Source: Candidatus Mesolinea sp. (GTDB lineage Bacteria; Chloroflexota; Anaerolineae; Anaerolineales; Anaerolineaceae). Taken from it: a stretch of 10,698 nucleotides of DNA. The DNA lies in the NCBI GenBank assembly GCA_003499715.1, contig DNSH01000074.1:1-10698 (forward strand), written 5' to 3'. The translations under genes were made by a program, and so were the position numbers. Below, piece by piece: positions 1 to 5,205 of the stretch (position 1 is the first letter of the stretch; each line of letters starts with the position of its first letter). The notes beneath the pieces were generated by a model that saw only the letters and a program-made list of their open reading frames with translations, did not search any database and was not told where the DNA came from.

Positions 1-2
1 AT

Positions 3-650
3 CTCAGTGTCGATATGATTGCTCCATCGGCGCCCGGAAAATACACGGCGTACTTTATGCTCGTCAATCAAAATGGCGTACGCTTTGGTACCGGTTCTGA
101 TGCAAAAGGTGCTTTCTGGGTAAATATCGAAGTGACCCAAGCAAAGAATGTTTTCTATCACTTTGCTTCTGAGGCATGCAAAGCCTCCTGGTCCAGCAAT
201 GCTACTGGTACACTTAGCTGCCCAGGGAAAACAAAAGACGTTAATATCGGTTATGTCATCCCTCAAGGCGAACCAATTCGTGAGGATGGCGCTAAGGAAA
301 ATGAACCAGGGCTGATTACCCGACCCGACAACACGGCGGCAGGTTTCATTACGGGTTACTACCCCTTCATTGCCATCAAAAATGGGGATCGGTTTAAGGC
401 AACTATCATGTGCGAAGGCGGCATGACCAAGTGCGATATCTACTTTACCGTCCAATACCGCGTGGGGAGCGATTCCGTGCAAACCCTCGGTCAGTGGCAC
501 GAAGTTAATGAAGGCATGTGGACGCGTGTTGATATAGACCTCTCAGCTTTGGATGGAAAGAATGTTCAATTTATCCTTACGGTAAATAATGGCGCTGATA
601 GTTCGCAAAATAGCGGTCTATGGCTCAACCCAATCATTTACCGTCCCTAG
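3..650 (+). CDS. 3' end of an exported multidomain protein: NBR1-type Ig-like domain plus C-terminal Cys-containing beta-sandwich domain (partial)
   Basis: The reading frame enters from the left edge and stays open for 215 codons to a TAG, so the true start lies outside the window. The first ~45 residues (PSAPGKYTAYFML, then FG-G and FWV-IEV) match the end of the Ig-like fold found in NBR1-type domains, which recurs in secreted Chloroflexota proteins. Residues ~50-215, counted from the first whole codon, form a second domain. It has alternating beta-strand patterns and four cysteines (59, 73, 137, 144) whose pairing could give two disulfides, which suits an extracytoplasmic location. It also contains IDLSALDGKNVQFILTV, a pattern of jelly-roll or carbohydrate-binding-like modules. 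No catalytic motif is visible. I infer a cell-surface or secreted binding module; the ligand is unknown. A hairpin terminator follows directly. The methionine at base 15 is internal, not the start. Confidence 0.8.
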   Translation, partial: LSVDMIAPSAPGKYTAYFMLVNQNGVRFGTGSDAKGAFWVNIEVTQAKNVFYHFASEACKASWSSNATGTLSCPGKTKDVNIGYVIPQGEPIREDGAKENEPGLITRPDNTAAGFITGYYPFIAIKNGDRFKATIMCEGGMTKCDIYFTVQYRVGSDSVQTLGQWHEVNEGMWTRVDIDLSALDGKNVQFILTVNNGADSSQNSGLWLNPIIYRP

Positions 651-671
651 TCTAACTGCAGATCGATCACC

Positions 672-704
672 AAGCAGGCTACCTCTTCTGGCAGTCTGCT
701 TTTT
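672..704 (+). terminator. Intrinsic terminator after the exported-protein gene
   Basis: An 8-bp stem pairs AGCAGGCT (673-680) with AGTCTGCT (693-700), with one G-U pair. The loop is 12 nt and T701-T704 follow, with an extra A672-T701 pair possible. It lies 22 bases past the upstream stop codon. The T-run is short, so termination may be moderate. Confidence 0.65.
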
Positions 705-707
705 AAT

Positions 708-727
708 TGAGATATGAGCAAATCTCA
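708..727. promoter_or_regulatory. Inverted repeat upstream of tpiA, possible operator
   Basis: TGAGAT (708-713) and ATCTCA (722-727) form a perfect 6-bp inverted repeat around an 8-nt spacer. It sits just upstream of the extended -10 element of tpiA, where a -35 box would be expected but none is seen. The position would suit a regulator binding site. A 6-bp repeat can arise by chance, so this is tentative. Confidence 0.25.
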
Positions 728-737
728 GCCTGCAGGG

Positions 738-746
738 TGGTAAAAT
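738..746 (+). promoter_or_regulatory. Extended -10 promoter for tpiA
   Basis: TGG-TAAAAT fits the extended -10 pattern TGnTAnnnT. The predicted transcription start is near 753, leaving a leader of about 33 nt before the tpiA ATG. No good -35 hexamer is seen 16-18 bp upstream, which is acceptable for extended -10 promoters. The element lies between the upstream terminator and tpiA, so it is well placed. Confidence 0.4.
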
Positions 747-785
747 GAAACAAATCAAGTCAAGCATAAAGAAAGGATTCAAAAT

Positions 786-1547
786 ATGTCCACACGAAAA
801 CCCATTGTCGCTGGTAACTGGAAAATGAACAAAACCATCAAAGAAGCCCGCGAGCTGATCCAGGGCATCTTGCGTGAGGTTCAACAGATTGATGCTGTCG
901 AAATCATCATTTGCCCACCTTACGTTTGCTTAGAGGCTGCCAAGCAAGAGACTGAAGGCAGCAATATCAAGGTAGGCGCGCAGAATATGCATTGGGAAGC
1001 CAAGGGTGCTTTTACTGGCGAAATTTCCGCAGGAATGCTTGTTGACTTGTGTCAATATGTCATCATTGGTCACTCTGAGCGACGCGCCATGTTTGGGGAG
1101 ACCAACGAAACGGTGAATAAAAAGATTCATGCTGCACTCCAAGCTGGCCTCAAACCGATTATGTGTGTGGGGGAGACTCTCGAAGAAAACCAAGCTGGCA
1201 AAACTGCAGCTGTAGTGGAAGGTATGGTGCGTGAGGGCTTGAAAGGTGTAGACCCAACCGAGGCGGAGAACTTGGTGATAGCCTACGAACCTGTGTGGGC
1301 GATTGGTACAGGTTTGGCTGCTACACCAGAAGGAGCAAATGCTGTACAGCGCGATGTCATCCGCCCAGTGCTCCGCGAGCTATTCGGAGAGGAAAAGGGG
1401 AATGCCATGCGCATTCTGTATGGCGGCTCGGTAACCCCAGCCAATGCAGCTGAGCTCTTTGCTCAGTCCGATATCGATGGGGGCTTGATTGGCGGCGCCA
1501 GTCTCAAATCTGACTCCTTTAGCGCGATTGTCAAAGCTGCGCTGTGA
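786..1547 (+). CDS. tpiA: Triosephosphate isomerase
   Basis: This cytoplasmic TIM-barrel enzyme interconverts dihydroxyacetone phosphate and glyceraldehyde-3-phosphate in glycolysis and gluconeogenesis. The 253-residue product is the normal length for the family. All signature residues are present: GNWKMN with the substrate-binding Lys13, the electrophilic His96 in GHSERR, the catalytic base Glu168 in YEPVWAIGTG with the following flexible loop 6, and the phosphate-binding segments LYGGSV (211-216) and GGLIGGASL (232-240). The ATG at 786 is preceded by AAAGGA (772-777) at good spacing and gives the standard N-terminus. The gene has its own promoter-like element upstream and a strong terminator downstream, so it is probably a single-gene unit. 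It is not next to gap or pgk, its frequent partners. Nothing looks truncated or altered. Confidence 0.98.
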   Translation: MSTRKPIVAGNWKMNKTIKEARELIQGILREVQQIDAVEIIICPPYVCLEAAKQETEGSNIKVGAQNMHWEAKGAFTGEISAGMLVDLCQYVIIGHSERRAMFGETNETVNKKIHAALQAGLKPIMCVGETLEENQAGKTAAVVEGMVREGLKGVDPTEAENLVIAYEPVWAIGTGLAATPEGANAVQRDVIRPVLRELFGEEKGNAMRILYGGSVTPANAAELFAQSDIDGGLIGGASLKSDSFSAIVKAAL

Positions 1548-1558
1548 GTAGCGTACAT

Positions 1559-1592
1559 GCCTGCCGGTGAAAACTTCCGGCAGGCTTTTTTT
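1559..1592 (+). terminator. Strong intrinsic terminator after tpiA
   Basis: A perfect 9-bp GC-rich stem pairs GCCTGCCGG (1559-1567) with CCGGCAGGC (1577-1585) across a 9-nt loop. Seven T residues follow (1586-1592). It begins 12 bases after the tpiA stop and separates tpiA from the tat operon. Confidence 0.92.
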
Positions 1593-1710
1593 ATTTAAGT
1601 TTCAGAGGAGATGCCGCAAAGCAGTTTATATCTAAATTTGAATACGCGGGGGATAGTTGTAGACGCTAGCTATACTTGTAACATTTCATTAAAACGAGCA
1701 AATATATTTG

Positions 1711-1719
1711 TGATACGAT
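1711..1719 (+). promoter_or_regulatory. Possible extended -10 promoter for the tat operon
   Basis: TGA-TACGAT fits the TGnTAnnnT pattern. It predicts a start near 1726, just upstream of the GGAAG ribosome binding site at 1730-1734. No clear -35 box is seen. A promoter is expected in the 149-bp gap after the tpiA terminator, but the exact element is uncertain because the region is AT-rich. Confidence 0.3.
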
Positions 1720-1741
1720 TTTATTCTACGGAAGTCATGAT

Positions 1742-2485
1742 ATGGAAAAAACCGCGTCCTCAGAAGCTCCACAAAATACCTTACGACCCGGGACGATGCA
1801 AGAGCTATCCCTCCCGGAACATTTCAATGAGCTGCGCAAACGCTTATTGATCATCGTGATTGGCTTAGTCGTGGGGGTGCTCGTCAGCTTTGCCTTTGCC
1901 GAGCGCGCTATCCAATTTTTGGCGGAGCCTATCGGCGGCTTGGAGAGCTTACAATCCATTGAAGTGACCGAGAACATGGGCGTATTTATGAAGGTTTCGC
2001 TGCTTTCGGGTTTTATCCTATCGCTGCCCCTCACACTCTACGAAATTATCGCGTACATCGTTCCTGGTTTAAAGCCGACGGAACGGAAATGGTTGTTTAT
2101 TTCAATCCCAGCGTTTTTCTTCATGTTTGTGGCTGGGGTAGTATTTTCTTATGAGATAATGTTGCCGGCAGCGTTGCCTTTCCTGACGCAATTTCTTGGT
2201 GTCACAACAACACCGCGCCTATCCAACTATATTGGATTTGTGACCAACCTGATGTTTTGGATTGGTTTGATTTTTGAAACCCCACTGGTGATGTTCTTGC
2301 TCACCAAGCTACATATTGTTACCCCCAAGCTGCTGCTTAAGGGGTGGCGAGTGGCGGTGATTGCCTCGGCAGTCTTGGCGGCGATGATTACCCCGACGGT
2401 CGACCCTGTCAATATGGGATTGCTAATGGCGCCGATGCTTGGGTTATACTTATTAAGCGTATTGATGTCCGTCTTTGCGCAGTAG
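1742..2485 (+). CDS. tatC: Sec-independent (twin-arginine) protein translocase subunit TatC
   Basis: TatC is the polytopic membrane subunit that binds twin-arginine signal peptides of folded cargo. The 247-residue product shows the expected features. A cytosolic N-terminus carries LPEHFNELRKR (24-34), the form of the family's signal-binding motif. Six hydrophobic segments follow. Glu114 in PGLKPTERK corresponds to the signal-binding glutamate of E. coli TatC (E103), and F178-E179-T-P corresponds to the E170 region. TPTVDP (217-222) precedes the last segments. The ATG at 1742 follows GGAAG (1730-1734) at 7-nt spacing; the N-terminal extension before the first motif is slightly long but plausible. 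The gene is first in a tatC-tatA-tatB operon, 16 bp ahead of tatA. I see no missing key residue. Confidence 0.96.
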   Translation: MEKTASSEAPQNTLRPGTMQELSLPEHFNELRKRLLIIVIGLVVGVLVSFAFAERAIQFLAEPIGGLESLQSIEVTENMGVFMKVSLLSGFILSLPLTLYEIIAYIVPGLKPTERKWLFISIPAFFFMFVAGVVFSYEIMLPAALPFLTQFLGVTTTPRLSNYIGFVTNLMFWIGLIFETPLVMFLLTKLHIVTPKLLLKGWRVAVIASAVLAAMITPTVDPVNMGLLMAPMLGLYLLSVLMSVFAQ

Positions 2486-2501
2486 AAAATTGGAGGTTCT
2501 T

Positions 2502-2714
2502 ATGTTTGGTGGTAGATTTGGTCTCCCTGAGATCATTGTCGTCCTGGTGATTGTGCTCTTGGTGTTTGGTGTGGGGCGCATTTCCAAGGTCTCCGAAGAG
2601 TTGGGAAAAAGTGTGCGCTCTTTCCGCAAGGGCTTGAGCGGTGAAGAGGAAGAAAACAAGGAGAACAAAGAAAACGAAGAAAACAAAGAGAACAGTCAAG
2701 ATACACAAGTTTGA
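2502..2714 (+). CDS. tatA: Twin-arginine translocase subunit TatA/TatE type
   Basis: This 70-residue protein is expected to form the oligomeric pore-forming component of the Tat translocase. It has a very short N-terminus, a single membrane helix at about residues 8-22 starting LPEII, the FG hinge (22-23), and the amphipathic helix ISKVSEELGKSVRSFRKGL typical of the family. The tail (48-64) is a low-complexity Glu/Asn/Lys run encoded by an almost all-purine repeat. The start chosen is ATG 2502, which follows TGGAGG (2491-2496). An in-frame TTG at 2475 would overlap tatC and add nine residues ahead of the canonical MFG start, so I reject it. The FG without a following proline and the short length favour TatA over TatB. 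Confidence 0.93.
   Translation: MFGGRFGLPEIIVVLVIVLLVFGVGRISKVSEELGKSVRSFRKGLSGEEEENKENKENEENKENSQDTQV
2643..2693 (+). repeat. Purine-rich degenerate repeat coding the TatA acidic tail
   Basis: The stretch is nearly all purine, broken only by the C of the Asn codons. It encodes repeated Glu-Asn-Lys/Glu-Asn-Glu units (TatA residues 48-64). Units differ by GAA/GAG and AAA/AAG changes. Such tracts can change length by replication slippage, and the tail follows the conserved TatA core, so length changes may be tolerated. Confidence 0.6.
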
Positions 2715-2744
2715 TATGCCTGTGCCTTGCTGTAATGATGCTCG

Positions 2745-3110
2745 ATGGAAATTCTCAATATTGGTCCATTAGAACTGCTGGTTATCCTCGTCCTAGCAGT
2801 ATTGATGTTTGGACCGGATGACTTGGTTAACTTTGCACACAAAGCCGGCCGCTGGATTTACAACCTGCGCAAGTCCGAGCTTTGGCAGGAAATTGTGGGT
2901 ACCACCAAAGAGATCCAGGAATTACCCCAGAAAATTATGAAAGAGGCAGAGCTTGAGGAAACGATAAAGGAAATCAACGCCCTGAATCAGACTCTGCTCA
3001 ACCCGGAGCTTCCGAAGAAGGCAAACGATGCCGTTATTACGGATCCCCCGCTTGCGCAAGCTGCCGAGGAACACCATGAAAGTGCGCCTAAAGACACGCT
3101 TGGAAGCTAA
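2745..3110 (+). CDS. tatB: Twin-arginine translocase subunit TatB-like
   Basis: This 121-residue protein has the TatA/B/E fold: a short N-terminus, one membrane helix (about 8-22), a G-P hinge (FGPDDL, 22-27) and a long charged amphipathic and coiled-coil-like region (28-85), then a polar tail. The proline after the hinge glycine and the longer cytoplasmic part are TatB traits; TatB acts with TatC in substrate recognition. Glu10 in the helix (PLELL) is at the place of the conserved acidic residue of TatB. It lies 30 bp after tatA. No clear Shine-Dalgarno sequence precedes the ATG, and two out-of-frame ATGs (2735, 2738) lie just upstream. Translation may therefore depend on coupling with tatA. 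TatA and TatB are hard to separate by sequence alone, so the B assignment is likely rather than certain. Confidence 0.85.
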   Translation: MEILNIGPLELLVILVLAVLMFGPDDLVNFAHKAGRWIYNLRKSELWQEIVGTTKEIQELPQKIMKEAELEETIKEINALNQTLLNPELPKKANDAVITDPPLAQAAEEHHESAPKDTLGS

Positions 3111-3203
3111 TAACTGCTTTTCATTGCATACATAGCGTCTAAACACTTACATTGTGTTGTGTTTTCCCTAAATGTTTCCCATTCGCATTAAAATGAGCGA
3201 GTT

Positions 3204-3231
3204 TTGGCATCGCATGAATTTTATTTATATT
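3204..3231 (+). promoter_or_regulatory. Promoter for the membrane methyltransferase gene
   Basis: TTGGCA (3204-3209) and TATATT (3226-3231) are separated by 16 bp. This predicts a start near 3238, leaving about 17 nt to the start codon. It lies within the 144-bp gap after tatB. No convincing terminator precedes it, so some read-through from the tat operon is possible. Confidence 0.5.
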
Positions 3232-3254
3232 AGAATAGGAAAGATGAAGGGAAA

Positions 3255-3830
3255 ATGATGGAAACTAGCCAAATCATCCTCATTGCTTTTATTTTAAGCC
3301 TTGTGCTATATAACTATAGCGGGTTATATGTTTCCAGAAAGTATGACGCCAAGATTCCGTTTTGGTCGACAATTCTTAAAGGCCACGACCCTACCTTTTA
3401 CCTGGTTTATGGCTCTTACTTGGCTTTAGTGATTGGTGCTGCATTGGCAATTATCACAGAGCGCTTTCAGCTACCCCTTACGATTGCAGGTTTTGGGGTG
3501 ATTCTTGTGAGCATCATCATTAACCTCTTGGCGCGGCAGGAATTGGCACGGAATTGGTCACCACTCGCCGGCACGAGCGTGGAGCAAAGCCTGATCAAAA
3601 GCGGGATTTATGCTCACATCCGGCATCCTATTTACACCTCAGGGATTTTGCTTTCGCTTGGTCTTGCCTTGGTTACCAGCAGCCTGGGAGGTTTAGCTCT
3701 CTTTATACTTGCCGTAATCGCATTCGTAGTTCGCATTAATGCGGAGGAAAAAGCTTTGCTCGCCAAGTTCGGCGTTGAATACCAGGAATATGCTCAGAAC
3801 ACTGGCGCATTGCTCCCTAAATTACACTAG
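3255..3830 (+). CDS. Integral membrane methyltransferase, isoprenylcysteine carboxyl/phospholipid methyltransferase superfamily
   Basis: The 191-residue protein has about four or five hydrophobic segments (near 6-24, 47-68, 74-92 and one or two in 127-160). It ends in the signature of the ICMT/PEMT superfamily: SGIYAHIRHPIYTSG (116-130), then the Glu-Glu pair (164-165), FG-EY--Y (172-179) and LLP (186-188). In characterised members this C-terminal region binds S-adenosylmethionine at the membrane interface. The substrate in bacteria is usually unknown, and I do not assign one; a lipid or lipid-linked carboxyl or amine group is plausible. Two in-frame ATGs (3255, 3258) follow AAGGG (3247-3251). 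The second has slightly better spacing, so the real start may be one codon later. It sits alone between the tat operon and the T-box. Confidence 0.85.
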   Translation: MMETSQIILIAFILSLVLYNYSGLYVSRKYDAKIPFWSTILKGHDPTFYLVYGSYLALVIGAALAIITERFQLPLTIAGFGVILVSIIINLLARQELARNWSPLAGTSVEQSLIKSGIYAHIRHPIYTSGILLSLGLALVTSSLGGLALFILAVIAFVVRINAEEKALLAKFGVEYQEYAQNTGALLPKLH

Positions 3831-3849
3831 ACTCGAGGTAAGGGCTGCC

Positions 3850-3877
3850 TTGACAAGCACCTTCAAATTCCTATAAT
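3850..3877 (+). promoter_or_regulatory. Near-consensus promoter of the pheST T-box transcript
   Basis: A perfect -35 TTGACA (3850-3855) and a perfect -10 TATAAT (3872-3877) are separated by 16 bp. The transcript should begin near 3884, giving a leader of about 270 nt before pheS. It is the strongest promoter by consensus in the window, consistent with control after initiation by the T-box. Confidence 0.85.
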
Positions 3878-4068
3878 TACGCTATCAACGGTGAACGAGG
3901 AAAGTAACTCAGCGGGACCCATCAGGGAGGCGCTGCCCCAGACTGAAAGCAGTGCCAGGTAAACGCTGGAGGAAGTTCCCTCGGGAGTTGTGCGGGTGAA
4001 GCGCTAGTAGTCCGCACCGGGGTTTCCCGTTATAGAATACCTTGAGTGGGTTGCACAAGCAGCCAACA

Positions 4069-4100
4069 AGGGTGGTACCACGGCAGACTTGCCCGTCCCT
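4069..4100 (+). promoter_or_regulatory. T-box antiterminator
   Basis: AGGG (4069-4072) pairs with CCCT (4097-4100), and ACGG (4080-4083) with CCGT (4093-4096). This leaves the standard 7-nt bulge TGGTACC (4073-4079) that receives the tRNA 3' end. It shares 4092-4100 with the terminator, so only one can form. Confidence 0.88.
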
Positions 4101-4118
4101 TGAACGGACGGGTTTTTT
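4092..4118 (+). terminator. T-box regulated intrinsic terminator
   Basis: CCCGTCC (4092-4098) pairs perfectly with GGACGGG (4106-4112) over a 7-nt loop, followed by six T residues (4113-4118). It lies 35 bases before the pheS ATG. It is the default OFF structure when tRNA-Phe is charged. Confidence 0.93.
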
Positions 4119-4153
4119 ATTGCCTGTTATTATAAGGTTGCGATGAGGTAAAA

Positions 4154-5188
4154 ATGACAGATAGAGAAGCACAGCTGGAACAAGAAAAAATAGCAGCACT
4201 TACCGCATTGGAAGAGGTTGTGAGCACTGAAGCGTTAGAAGCCTGGCGCGTTGCGCATTTAGGTAAATCCTCACCAGTGATGCAAGCCTTCTCCGATTTG
4301 GGTAAGCTGCCTGCGGAAGAACGTCCGCTGGTTGGGCGGGCTGCGAATGCCGTCAAGCAAGCGCTGGAGAGCGCTTATGCAGTCAAAAGCGAGCAGCTAA
4401 GGCAGGCAGAACTGGAGCGCGTTTTAGCTAGTGAACGTATTGATGTAACCCTGCCTGGCAGAGCCGTGCAGCGCGGTCGCCTGCATCCGCTCAACCAAAC
4501 CTTGCGCGAGGTCTGCCAGATTTTCCGCGATATGGGCTTTCAGATCTACCGCTCCCCAGAAGTGGAAACGGATGACTTTAACTTCACTTACCTCAATATA
4601 CCGCCTTACCACCCTGCCCGTGACATGTGGGACACTTTTTACACCGATAAAGATGGCGTGCTCTTGCGCACGCACACTTCTCCTGGGCAGATTCACATTA
4701 TGCGCGAGCGCGCGCCCGAACATATTCGCGCTATCTTGCCTGGTACGACCATGCGCTATGAGCAGCTGACTGCCCGCTCGGAGATCGAGTTCATTCAAGT
4801 GGAAGTGCTGGTAGTCGGCAAGGGCATTACTTTTGCAGATATGAAAGGCACGCTGATTGACTTTGCAGCCCGCGCTTTTGGCAAAGATGCCCGCACGCGT
4901 TTGCGCCCCTCATATTTCCCTTTTACTGAGCCCAGTGCGGAGATGGACGTGGAGTGCTTTGTGTGCGGAGGAGAGGGGTGCAATGTGTGCAAAGGTACCG
5001 GATGGTTGGAGATCCTCGGCTGTGGTATGGTGCACCCTACGGTGCTTGAATATGGCGGTTATGATCCGCAGGAATTTTCGGGGTTTGCCGCTGGTATGGG
5101 CATCGACCGTTCGACGCTCATGCGCTACCGCGTGGATGATATCCGCCACTTTCGCAATAATGACATACGCTTCTTGGAACAATTTTAA
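4154..5188 (+). CDS. pheS: Phenylalanine--tRNA ligase alpha subunit
   Basis: PheS is the catalytic subunit of the cytoplasmic (alpha-beta)2 enzyme that charges tRNA-Phe. The 344-residue product is of normal length. Residues 1-90 are the N-terminal coiled-coil arm that contacts tRNA. The class II core follows, with HPLNQTLREV (111-120), RSPEVETDDFNF, LLRTHTSPGQ (170-179), a motif 2 region MRYEQ--ARSEIEFIQVE (200-217) and motif 3 GMGIDRSTLMRY (314-325). Four cysteines (268, 271, 276, 279) in CFVCGGEGCNVC resemble a small zinc-ribbon insertion seen in many bacterial PheS proteins. TSPGQ has Gly where Val is common, and motif 2 departs from the E. coli form; I read these as lineage variants. ATG 4154 follows GAGG (4145-4148). 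It is 17 bp upstream of pheT and controlled by the T-box. Confidence 0.97.
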   Translation: MTDREAQLEQEKIAALTALEEVVSTEALEAWRVAHLGKSSPVMQAFSDLGKLPAEERPLVGRAANAVKQALESAYAVKSEQLRQAELERVLASERIDVTLPGRAVQRGRLHPLNQTLREVCQIFRDMGFQIYRSPEVETDDFNFTYLNIPPYHPARDMWDTFYTDKDGVLLRTHTSPGQIHIMRERAPEHIRAILPGTTMRYEQLTARSEIEFIQVEVLVVGKGITFADMKGTLIDFAARAFGKDARTRLRPSYFPFTEPSAEMDVECFVCGGEGCNVCKGTGWLEILGCGMVHPTVLEYGGYDPQEFSGFAAGMGIDRSTLMRYRVDDIRHFRNNDIRFLEQF

Positions 5189-5205
5189 AGGCTGGAGAGG
5201 ACCGG

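Larger units (their letters stand above)
3884..4118 (+). promoter_or_regulatory. T-box riboswitch (tRNA-Phe responsive leader) of pheST
   Basis: T-box leaders sense the charging state of a cognate tRNA. Stem I can be drawn from CGAGG (3896-3900) paired with CCTCG (3979-3983), CAGCG (3910-3914) with CGCTG (3964-3968), and a distal hairpin GGCGCTGC/GCAGTGCC. The internal loop has AGTAA on the 5' side and, on the 3' side, a TTC triplet (3976-3978) that reads as a Phe specifier. Stem III pairs GTGCGG (3990-3995) with CCGCAC (4012-4017). The T-box AGGGTGGTACCACGG (4069-4083) is close to the consensus. Its TGGT (4073-4076) can pair with an ACCA tRNA end, matching the A discriminator usual for tRNA-Phe. 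The element directly precedes pheS. The specifier is followed by C rather than the usual purine, so its exact register is less sure than the class of the element. Confidence 0.93.

Noticed and set aside
1678..1684. Third GTAACAT copy upstream of tatC, matching the repeat at the right edge
   Set aside because: A 7-mer is expected about once or more by chance in this length, and it is a single copy here.
1593..1741. Possible small gene between tpiA and tatC
   Set aside because: The open frame there overlaps the start of tatC and has no domain-like sequence; the gap is better read as a promoter region.
2409..2708. Open frames on the minus strand across tatA
   Set aside because: They are antisense to the purine-rich TatA tail, giving runs of Phe, Leu, Ser and Val. 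The + strand gene is clear.
3142..3158. Weak hairpin AACAC/GTGTT after tatB, considered as a terminator
   Set aside because: The stem is only 5 bp and AT-rich, and T residues do not follow it directly; not convincing.
4424..4798. 124-codon minus-strand open frame inside pheS
   Set aside because: It is antisense to a well-conserved gene, with no ribosome binding site and no recognisable domain.
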